Below, in pieces: positions 53,980 to 64,000 of a DNA stretch of 64,000 nucleotides. The position numbers and the translations under genes were made by a program. The notes under the pieces were generated by a model that did not search any database, was not told where the DNA came from, and saw only the letters and a list, made by a program, of their open reading frames with translations. Numbering within the stretch: position 1 is the stretch's first letter; the number at the start of each line of letters is the position of its first letter. Source of the DNA: Cornus controversa (Eukaryota; Streptophyta; Magnoliopsida; Cornales; Cornaceae); NCBI GenBank assembly GCA_026545225.1, contig CM048854.1:26890730-26954729 (forward strand). The letters run 5' to 3'.

Positions 53980-54765
53980 TGTTGCGATTGCAATTTAGGC
54001 GGGCTAGCCTCAGTCCAACCTGAAAATCTTAGGGTTTGGATAGCTTTTTTAAAATTCAGTTTGGTTTTGGATTCAAAAATTCCAACTCGAATTTATTTTG
54101 GGCCGAACTCGGGTTAGTACATCGGACAACCCGAAAAACCAACCCAAACCAGACTCAAAATTAATTAATTCGAATAACCCGAACTATAAACCCAATTTTC
54201 CATAATTATATATCATATGAGAATAAGTATATTTTAAATTTCTAATTAATTGCATACATGAGGATAAGTGTTCTACAAAGCACCGTATCATTTCAAGATA
54301 AGACCCACCAATTTAAATAAAAATCTCACTTTCTCAAACCTTAAAAAAGGACAAAGTCCCCATTGCTGCTTCGTTCCTTGCCAACTGCAAGAAGACTCAA
54401 ACCCTAACCTTATTCTCTCTCTCCCTTTATCTCTCTTTATCTATATTGTATGATTTTTCTCTCTTAATTGTTTCTGCGTGAAATTTTGACAACTTTTAAC
54501 GAGCCTTTGATCACAGTCACCTATCTCCATTCTACTTTTCACTCTTACACTACAATCCGATGCTCAAAGCCTATTTTCTAACCTGATCTCAAACTCAAGT
54601 TCAAAAATTTCAGAATAGATTGGGATTGGGTTGATTGTCACAAGTTGAAGGTCAAATTGGGTTGAGTTAGATCAGAGTTGAAAGTTTTATTCTTCAAGTA
54701 ACTTGAGTTGAACCTCAAACCCTGCCCAAGTTGCATCCTAGGGTTGCGATGGTAAAAATTGTCAA
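53980..54765. mobile_element. Possible hAT-like non-autonomous element
   Basis: The left end (TTGCGATTGCAATTTAGGCG) and the right end (reverse complement CATCGCAACCCTAGGATGCA then CTTGGGCAGGG) are loosely inverted. The interior is rich in AACCC/GGGTT motifs on both strands, a pattern typical of certain hAT elements. The match is diverged and no target duplication is clear. Confidence 0.35.
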
Positions 54766-56270
54766 GGGGTAGATTTTTAATTGGGCTTATAATGGAAGAC
54801 CGTTGCATGAATGTTTGTTAAAGGATACAAGCAAAACTAAAATAATTGTATGTATAGTGAAAACCTAAGTCACACAATGCGATAATGTAAAAGCGGTAAA
54901 ATTTAAAATTTGATGCGGAACACCTCTAGAGCATTTGTATACTTGCATTCTATTATATGTGTGAAATATTTTTCAATATTTGTACATATGCTAAAAGCCA
55001 TTATATGCTTTGTATAATAATAAAATATAATTTCATAAACACGAGGAAATTTATTTGAACTATAAATAATCTTATTTGTTCTATGATAGGAGATACATAA
55101 TATTAGTAATAATTAAAATACAAAAAATATAGTATATTGTTTATTTTTAAAGAAATGCGACCTAAGAATTACTTTACAGAATTCTAAAATAATAAGCATC
55201 TTAATTAAATAAAGTAAGAATTACTTTAAAGAATTCTAAAATAATAAGCATCTTAATTAAATAAAAGTAAAACTAAAAAGTGTATATAATTTGTTTGCAA
55301 ATATAGTGTGTACACACACATTTAATATTTTTAAATTATACTATATTTGAACTAACTTGAATATCTCTTATATTTGAACATTTATCAAATAAATAACAAA
55401 ACAAAAGTGATCAATATGAAGTGAACAACAATATGGCAAGAATTTGTTATTCTTTTTTAAAATTGTATTATGCATATTTCTAACCCTTTTTATTCAATAT
55501 TAGATACATTTTGGTCACTATCAACCATAATAAATGTCACATGAAATTGTCTATAATTCAAGGAATGAGAAATCGTTGTGAATCAAAAAATTGTCCTCAA
55601 AACGTCAATTTGTGCACGGAACGTGAGAGCGGCCCTCCCCCTTCAAAAGGATTGTGACTTGGGTAAAAACATGAGTTCCTTTTGTTCTTCAATCGTTAAT
55701 TTGAAAACTTTCAGGTTGATTTATGGTTTAAATTAATGACAGTTCCAGTTATATTTGTAGTAATTCTATCCCTAGCCACACACTACTAAATCAGGATATA
55801 TCATCAATCAAAGATAGAGAAGAAGAAATTACATTTAGTGTATATGACCTCCTCTCCTTCTTTATACAGCCCAACAAGCCACATTTCAACCCATTGTAAG
55901 TATCCTAATAACACTAATGTTATATAATAGTGTTATCATAATGTCTGGATGGCATGATCTCTCCTCCCAAAGAAAGGTCGAGTTTTCGAACCTTCGAGCC
56001 TGCTAGGCAGTTGAGATCAATCAATCAAGTAGTTTTGTAGTACCTCAAAAGTCCCCAAAACTTCGGACTGTTTAATACCACAAAAATTAAGCAGATATGA
56101 GGGGACAAAAAGCATTTAGAACATTGAACCTATATGCACTAGCGTCTTGAATTCTAAACTGCAAATACATTTACAGGAAATTAACAAGAAGAGAATAGCT
56201 AACATGGTCTACTTGCAAGCTTTGCACACAATTGAGCTGAATATTTTACTGTACCATGATTTGTCGCGGA
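54766..56270. other. Intergenic AT-rich spacer with 52-bp tandem duplication
   Basis: TAAGAATTACTTTACAGAAT begins 52-base units at 55163 and 55215. The rest has no recognisable gene. The right end (about 55950-56270) probably includes the TAF4 3' untranslated region. Confidence 0.6.
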
Positions 56271-59200
56271 TTATTCAGCTACAGCCTCTGCACGCATTTT
56301 TTCATACAAGCGATATATCAGTGTAGACTTTGATGTCTGGGGCTCTCTCTCAAGGACAGCAATGACATCCTTAATAGAGATACTGCGAGCCGCCCTAGGT
56401 TGAGGCGTAGCAACTTGATTCCTTCCAAATTTTCTACTCAGACCTGTGGAAAGCAAAAGCGAGTTAAAATCAGAACTCAAGCAATGAAGCACGTAAAACT
56501 AAGGATCATATCTAGGAAGTTCATTAGAAAAATACAAGAATTAGCCAAGATTGACCACGATGTCATCGAATGAGGCAATAGCAACTAAAATAATTTTAAT
56601 ATAATATTAAGTTGATATATTTGTATGCTATATTGCTACATTGACCATGCACATCAGCTTATGACGAGGAAAGTGGCATCCCGCAGAGGTGAAAGGAAGC
56701 CTATTCTGGATAACTAAGAGAATTTATCAACGCTTGAGTAGCAGTGCTCTTCAGCGGAAAAGACAGCATGGCTAAAATTTTCTAGAAGTATCACCTAGAT
56801 CAGGTCACAACCCAAAAGCCTCATTCCAACTAGTTGGGGTTGGTTACATTGTAACTAACCCAATCAACCAAGGGGCAACTGTTCTGATAAATCAAATACT
56901 TAGATCTCACAAAGAACTAGTAGGGCAATAATAATTGTAACAATCTATATTGTTCAGAGAATGTCAAGTTATATAAGATATCATGGAACACAAAAATGTG
57001 TATACCAGGCTGTTCTATACACATTGGCAATACATTTGTATTTGTACCATTTCTGTTCTTGAGAATACTTCCCCCTTTTTCTTCCAAATACTTCCACATA
57101 TTATTCAAGTTTTAATCAATTAAAAAAATAAAGAAAATTCTTTGGAGGTGTGAAGGGGTGAGGTGACAGTGCTAAAGGCCAACAGAGGCATTCAAATCCC
57201 TTAACAATCCTAACACCAGCTTTTGAAACTCAAAACCTTGCTTCATGATTTGTTTTCTTGTATTTGATTCCACAAATAGACAATTTCATTTCTCTTTTAA
57301 ATTATCCCTGATACAAAATATAAATGGTTCATTACATAGTATAGTTCCCATTAGTCGAAGGTGTCGGGAAGGGCAGACTAGGTACAAACCTAACATTGCA
57401 TATTGTTGCACAAAGTAGTTGCTATCAAGATTTGGTTTTTCACGCTTGACAGACCGAGGATTTTACCACATTAAGATATTTTGACAAATTTCTGAACTCA
57501 CACTAGAGCCATCACCTGGCTTCCTTTTGTGTGTCACAGAGCCATTTAGAACTAGTCGGGAGTCTTGGGATTGGGAAGGTAGGTTTCTCAAAGTAGTCGG
57601 GAGTCGAGAGTCTTGGGATTGCAAAATCTATATTCATATTTTGGGGGCTCTGCAAACTTTAATGTTTGTGTAAGACCGCAAACTTATCCCTGGTTGCTGC
57701 AAATGTATAACTTCATGCAAAATTAATTAAATCCAAATTGGACTATACTTTGTTCTATCTTGGTGAATTTCATTAACTTCCAAGTCTCATAATTACTAAC
57801 AAAAGAAAGGAGAAGCAAAATAAGATATCCTCCCAAAAGGGAAGGGAAACACGCTACAATACCAAATGTAAGACAAAAATACATCATTCAGAAAGAAAAT
57901 AAAAAAAACAAGACAGTATGATTCAGCCCAAACAATGAAGGAACAATTTATTCATCAGTCGTTACTGAAGCTCCAATCAGTCTTCAAGTCTGTTTCGTTG
58001 CCTGTCTGTCAGCTTGGATTCGCTTGGGAAAAGTAATAGATCTTTCCTACGAGGTTTGTAATATTGTAATGATAGTAGGAAGTTGATCAAATTCAAGGGC
58101 CTCTGCTGCCAATTCGTTCATGGTCAATTGGCATCATGGGGATCCCAAGCAATCTTGTTATGGCAGGTTGGGGGTTCACACCACCCCAGGTTCATATGGT
58201 TGAGTGTAAGATGGTTATGTAATGTTCTTCAATGTACCAAAAAAATTAAATAAATGGAGGACCTATTTCTACCAAAAAAAAAGGAAAAGAAAATAAGACT
58301 ACTTTACTCGGGGATTGTTGACTGATCTTTCATATTGACGTCAGCTTATCACTGCCATTTCTAGTTTACATTGATTAATATATTAATGATGGAACGATTC
58401 AGATTCAGGATGTTAAAATGATCAGTTGACTGCCAACCCATAAATTATTACATTTTTTGCAGGTTTCTCAACAATCTAGCTTTAAAAAACCAGCAAGTAC
58501 TGGTTCAACCATCTAATCAACAGCACATTACAACATCAAAATAAAACTAATAAACAAAGAATATAAATTTTTTTAGGTAAATAAAGAAATAAAAAATTGA
58601 TTTAAAAAAATACATATAGCAATCTTTCAACAAAAGAAAAGGTGGAGGTTTAAATGAATGGCTCTTGTATGTATGTATGTAAGCAAGAAAGCAGGTCCAT
58701 TCCAATTTGTGAATAAATTTGGCCCATTAATTGGTGCTTGAACCACAAGGGCCAGTTTCAAGTTCACACAGCATGAACCCAAAAAAACAAAATAAATAAA
58801 AACAAAACGATTAATGAAGCGATATTTTGCACTTTAAAAAGGTAGAGTGCGGGACACTTTTCTTGAAAGGCAAATATGAATCGCAAACAATTATGATTGA
58901 GAAAGAAAAAAAAGGATGAAAACTGTATATGCAAGAAATAGTATGAATTAGCCTTTGTAGCAATTGATTTTTACTTTAGATCAATATGGGTGCCTTCTAT
59001 TATATATATACAAATGATGTAGCAAGTCACCATTGCGAATACAGTAAAAACTTGATACAACGATACATGCAGGAAACTACCATTATCATTTGTCCCTTTG
59101 TATGTTTTATGATATGGACTTCTTTATTTCTTTTAAATAGAAATTTTGTATAATAAATTATATAACTTGATAATAAGTCATAAGGTTCAGAATTATAAAA

Positions 59201-62200
59201 ATTGCAGCCAACATATACCCTAATAAATATTAGCACCTCGCAAATTGAAGTGCACAAAATGTATGGGCTCATACTTGTAAGGTTGTACCAATAAACAGTT
59301 CGGGGAGTTCCTTGATATATCAGTTGTGATATCTAAAATTATATAGCATTTGGCTCTAACATTAAAATTAGACCAATGATCAATTAAGATCATACTCACC
59401 AGATATGGCAATAGTAGCTGAATGGCCCCCTTTTTCTTCTTCTTGATTATCCTTTCCATTTCTTCCTGAGGTTGATAAAGATTTGTGGCTCACATCCTTA
59501 CCTGGCTGGGAACCAGATGCCACATCAATTCCACCTTCACGTTTCTGCCGGGCCTGCTCGGCCATTAGTTGCCATTTTGACAGCATGTCATCTCCTCCTA
59601 CAGCAACTCGGGCAGCAACATTTGCTGCTGTTGCCCTCATTTTGTCATCCTCATCTTTGTTCGCCTGCATATGTAGGAAAATTTGTAAAGGATATGAATT
59701 TCATTTCCCAGTTTAGTGGTAAACAAAAAATGGCTTGAAATCAATCATCACCATTACCTTAAACGATTTTACACGGCCTTCATCCTTTTCCTTATCATCA
59801 TCAACTCCAGTATTACCATCAGGCTGCATTAAAAAAAAATCAGTGAATACATATCCAAGAAGGCACAGAAACATTAATATTTAACATCAAGTGAATAAAA
59901 AAAAACACTCACTTCGTTGAGTTTTTGGAGTTTTTCTGCTTCAGACTGTTTTTTCTCCCATTCTTCCCTGGCTTTCCTGTTCATTATCATGATTTGTTCC
60001 CGAACATCTGAGGTGATAAGAGACCGATGCCTGGGCTTCTCAATATCGACCCGCTACAAAAAAATTCCTTTGCTTTTCAAAAAAAGAAAAAGAAAATCCT
60101 CTGCAAACAGACTACAGAGAAAGGAATGAAAGAGGCGCAATTGACCTGTTTTGACAGTCTGATCAGATTACTTATCAGTCCACGCATCCTTTCCTCCACA
60201 CACTGATCATTTAGTTGCATAAGAAAAGTGTAAACATATCTAATTGAAAAGCATGAAATAACAAAAATCTCACCAATGACAAGCATCGCTCCACGTCATT
60301 GCTAATATTCTTTACACCATAGTTTGCCACTGCCAGACAAACACAAATCCTAGATGTCAATCTAAGTGAAAAGTGCTTTTAATTCCTGCAACAAAATGCA
60401 TAATTCACAGTAAATATATGACAGAATAAAGCTCTAACTGATTTCTGCCAATTTTTTCTGAAGAGGTAGCTTCTGCAAAATCAGCCTTTCCTCTTCTTCT
60501 TGCACAACCCTTCGAGATGCTTCTGAAACTCGACTGTCCTCTTTGGGCCCAGAAAATAGTTGTTCTTCTTCTTCCTATTTTTTTTATTTTATAAAAGAGT
60601 AGCACAATCATTGTGAGCTCCTCGCTTAAATTCAGTGCACTATTTACGATAATAAGTATGCACTATTAAGTAGCTACATCTTAACAAGATAGAATAGACG
60701 ATGAAAAATTACCATACCCTGAGATTAACTCCACTGACAGCAGTGACATCATTGAGTTGTTCAATGCTTTGATCCAAAAAGACCCCCCCTGATACTTTTT
60801 GCTTCTTGCTGTAGGATATCCCATGAATGAGTGCCAAATGATTTATAGAACAGAAACAGGGTTGATAATAAGGAGAAACAAAATCAAGTTGCTTTAACCA
60901 ATAAAATATAATTTAAATGTTCTAGAATACAATAGGTCACATCACCTTGACAAAGGAGGTGAAGAACCAAGTGCTTCAAGAGGTTTCTTCTGGCCAACAT
61001 AAGGCTTTTTTTGATGCATTTTCACATTACTTCCAGGCCCAACTGGAGAGGTTAACTGATGAAAAATAAAAGTAACAAGTACACTAATCACTAACAGTAA
61101 GTAAAGAATTTACATCCAAGTCTTAAGCAAGTACTTCATGAAGCATGATTACTACAACACCCAGTAAACCAGAAAGGAAGTCTTCTATAGTGATAGGAAG
61201 ATGAAAAAATTTTATTAGGAAAAAGAAAATGCAAAATGGGAAGAGAAGACCTAGAAAAAGAAAAAGAAAAAGAAAAAACAAGACAGAGAAAGAAAGAGGC
61301 AAAACCAGAGAAGAAGGCAAACACATGAGAACTGGCAATCCCTTCTTTTTGCTAAGAAATCCATGTTCAAGTTCACTAATGCTGGAGTTCAATATTTTGA
61401 ACAACTCAAAGCTTTTGAAAGGTTTATAACCACCACCAATTAATGCTAATATTTCCATGACCTTGGGCAGTTTAATGCGCCACCTACTCATCGTTTGTAT
61501 GCCTCTTCCCACAAATGCTAGAAAGTCCATTTTGGAAGTTTATCTTAGACCTGTTGATACTGAGGAAGCAAACAAATAGGTTACATTGCATATCTATGTA
61601 ACACTACCAAGAGCTCGGGATATCCTAGTGGACAAAACTCCACACAGTGTTCGCGTGCTCTTAAGGGAAAAGGAAGCTGTTTTATTTGAATTTTCAATTC
61701 ATGCATCAGAACCTTGCATATTAAAAGAACAGAGTAGCATTGATGACTAAGACATTGTTACTGAGATACTAGGGTCCACCTGGGTCGTAATGGAAGATGA
61801 CACTGAATTTGATGGCACCATATTTGTAGATGTTGAGAACCCCATCCTAGAGGACTGCATCTCAAAATTTTCATCCTGCGAAGTTCCTAGAATTGCATTT
61901 CCCTGTTCAACCTGTGCAGAAGGAAAAGCAGACAACCCCTGCTGCATAGACAACTGGGATTGCTGTTGCTCATTCGAATGATCAACTGGTTCCTGTTTTA
62001 CACAAGTCATTGATGATGAAGCACTACTTTTCTGCTCTTTACCACTTGATGATTGCCACTGAACTGAATTCTGTTGCAATGTTGAATTATTTGTCATGTG
62101 AGAAAGAGTTCCGCCATGCACTCTTTTCGGTTCACTGAAAGAATTTTGTCTCTCAAATTTAGGCACACTCATTACATTCATGGCCTGAGTTACTGTTCCT

Positions 62201-63577
62201 AATTGAGTTCCACCCATGCTTTGATGAACTGGAACTTGCCTAATTTGTGAATCATGAGGCTGCTGTTTGAGAGCTGTTGTCGAGGCATTAACATTTGCTC
62301 CAGAAAATGGGTGATAATTACCACCAGCATTTCCATACGTGGGAAAAGAAGACTGTGAGAAGTGCAACTGCTGTTGCTGCTGCTTGCTAAGCCCTTGTAT
62401 TTGGATCGCACGCTCCCTTTCTTGATTTAGTGTACTCAAACTGGAAGAAGAAATTTGACTTACTTGCATTCCATGTGAATCTGATTGACGTTCCACCTCT
62501 CGGGGTTTTTGAGCATTATTATCCATTGATGTATGACTTGAATCAATCTTCACTTGAGCTGCTGAAGAAGCAATATGAGAAGTGATACCCTTCTGATGAA
62601 GTTGCACAAATGATTGGGGATCAGGGAACTGTTTCGAACTTATAGATGGCATTTTCAGATTATGCTGTTGCGCTGAAGTTTGAGATTGTAATGAAATTTG
62701 GTTGGGTCCAGTGTGTGAGTTTCGAGCAGCCTGTATCCAAGCTTGGTTTTAGCACTAATCTGCAATCAAATTAAAGAGTTTTAGGAGTATAATAGTTGCA
62801 CCAAACCATTTTCTATTCACCTGAGCGTGCAATTTAAATATCGCCATTTTAAGCATCTGGTCTCCAACAAGACTCCGCATGTGCCTAATAAATCCATCTT
62901 TTGAGATTTCATTTTTCTGAAAACAGGAAAACATTTCACCATGAGGATGAGAATAATACAAATATGTCATTCCATAAAATAAAGGCTTTCCAGTTGGTAA
63001 AGAAATCCATGTCCGAGACCAGCCTTCAATTTAAAATAAAGAGTTTGAAGTTGCATGGCCCTGTCTTTATCAAGTTGGGGTTGTATCACTGGCAGCAACA
63101 GGGCAAATGGCACTTGTTTGCCACGATTTGTCTGGTTAGTTGCCTGCTCTGGTGCCATTGATTGTTGATTACCCGTCTTCTGTAATTTTGGGATTTGAGA
63201 TTCACTATCTGGATTCCGTGTTCTTGCTGGCTCTAGGCCATGGCCAGGATTCTGTTCAGAATTCTGCATGCCCACTGTTTGAGGAATATGAACAGTACTT
63301 TGTTCGGCTTCGGCATGTTGTCGCTGACAATCATCTTGTGATTGTTTCTGTTGCAAAGGGAGGCAATTCAGTTCCTGTGTGGTATTAATTTGTTGTTGCT
63401 GATTCTCAGAAGCAGATCCATGCTGCTTTAGCTCCATTTCAGACAAATATTGCTCTTGTTGTTCTGAACCCTTCAGATCTTCACTTTGAAATTTGGTATT
63501 ATTATCTAGGCTGAGCGTTTGCCACTGTGGAAGCAACTGACTGGAAGTGTGACTGTTTCCTTGAGATGAAGCTGCTG
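56271..63577 (-). CDS. TAF4: TFIID subunit TAF4, 3' twelve exons (5' end outside window)
   Basis: Core TFIID subunit that pairs with TAF12 in the nucleus for RNA polymerase II initiation. Minus-strand exons: 63577-63024, 62916-62821, 62730-61762, 61055-60946, 60808-60718, 60574-60439, 60329-60274, 60202-60146, 60053-59913, 59823-59758, 59664-59400, 56443-56271. They total 2714 bases, about 904 codons, all phases consistent. Domains: Gln-rich stretch (QQQQINTTQ); RST domain across exons 1-2 ([20 protein letters not shown], then [20 protein letters not shown]); a long Ser/Gln-rich exon 3; and the TAF4 C-terminal histone-fold region ([53 protein letters not shown]). It ends [18 protein letters not shown]. 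The first exon acceptor is AAAAAG/CAGCAG, so its start could be 63574. The first intron appears to be GC-AG. The N-terminal exons lie beyond 64000. Confidence 0.95.
56444..59399 (-). other. Large last intron of TAF4 (2956 bp)
   Basis: Bounded by GTGAGTATG at the 59399 side and TTTCCACAG at the 56444 side. No gene within. About 56795-56850 has CCTCATTCCAACTAGTTGGG then GTTGGTTACAT, which resembles the 3' module of angiosperm SINEs, so a SINE fragment is likely there. Confidence 0.6.
61200..61320. repeat. Purine-rich tract in TAF4 intron 3
   Basis: A/G-only runs including (GAAAAA)n around 61252-61280 within the 61056-61761 intron. Antisense frames over it are low-complexity shadows. Confidence 0.7.
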
Positions 63578-64000
63578 CTTTTTTAAATTAAACACATCAT
63601 AACTAATCAATAAGTTTCTAAGCAGGACTTATAAAAATAAAAAAGGAAGGACATATAAGAAAGTCAAAGACAGAGAATGCACGGAAGTTGGCAGGGCTTA
63701 AGTTTTGAATCTTCAAATGTAACTTTGAGATGTTATCTCATGAGGGACAAACAAAATTAGCGATACAATAATAATAGGAGAATGACAGATAAACTGCCAT
63801 TTTACACAATATCCTTCTCAACATAACGGGAAGAAGAATCAGAGAAAAAGAAAAGTATCTTCATAATGCTTTGTTACTGATCAATAGAGTGTTTATGTGC
63901 GTGTATCAAAAGCAGCAAGCCTAAATACAGTTACTTCCCAGCCATTCCCAGAATCGTTGAACACAAATCATGCAATCAGTCAGTGCCTTTAAAATGAAGC
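63578..64000 (-). other. TAF4 intron entering from the right edge
   Basis: AT-rich with no conserved TAF4 sequence. Since exon 63577-63024 opens with a clear acceptor, this is taken as the intron between it and upstream exons outside the window. Confidence 0.6.

Noticed and set aside
61123-61530. 135-residue minus-strand frame in a TAF4 intron
   Set aside because: Its translation is dominated by the purine-rich tract read antisense (Phe/Leu/Ser runs). TAF4 phases skip it cleanly with GT-AG borders.

Overview
The window is nuclear DNA from a eudicot plant. It is AT-rich, has long introns with GT-AG borders, and is full of transposon relics, tRNA-derived SINEs and microsatellites. The three host genes are plant orthologues: an ACBP3-like acyl-CoA-binding protein, a casein kinase 2 alpha catalytic subunit of exactly 333 codons, and the TFIID subunit TAF4 with its RST domain. 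All three lie on the minus strand. I see no operon-like or bacterial features, no CRISPR array, no tRNA or rRNA gene, and no clearly new gene system.

Layout. 1-7.6 kb: a decayed Mutator-like (MULE) transposase gene (1455-3792), a foldback element (about 4435-5155), and two tandem relics of an F-box/DUF295 gene mixed with tRNA-derived SINE fragments. 8.2-10.25 kb: the ACBP3-like gene. 10.4-12.6 kb: a foldback MITE and short tandem duplications. 12.6-32.2 kb: a segmentally duplicated zone. A piece of the CK2 alpha 3' region (31.14-32.22 kb) has a diverged partial copy at 12.61-12.96 and 21.28-21.64 kb, split by about 8.3 kb of nested elements: LTR-type fossils, a non-autonomous MULE with an exact 9-bp target duplication, and a large inverted-repeat structure. 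A second block carrying a faint B3-like relic is present at 21.65-22.65 and 28.5-30.79 kb.

31.8-51.0 kb: the CK2 alpha gene, ten exons over 19.2 kb. Its 1 kb of coding sequence is spread out by element-filled introns. The 8.6-kb intron 6 holds a Tourist-type MITE inside a LINE inside an LTR-type fossil, an Au-type SINE with an 11-bp target duplication, and a recent 451-bp tandem duplication. 51.2-56.2 kb: intergenic, with several MITE-like elements, a probable poly(A)-tailed retroposon and short tandem duplications. 56.27-64 kb: the 3' twelve exons of TAF4. The gene continues past the right edge.

The three genes do not form a pathway. ACBP3 acts in acyl-lipid binding, CK2 alpha is a constitutive Ser/Thr kinase, and TAF4 is a basal transcription subunit. 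Exon borders of the CK2 alpha and TAF4 genes were set by codon phase and conserved protein sequence and add up exactly. The main points for a second look are a probable GC-AG intron inside the TAF4 RST domain, the split CK2 3'-end duplication, the nested insertions in CK2 intron 6, and a perfect 43-bp hairpin in an LTR fossil.
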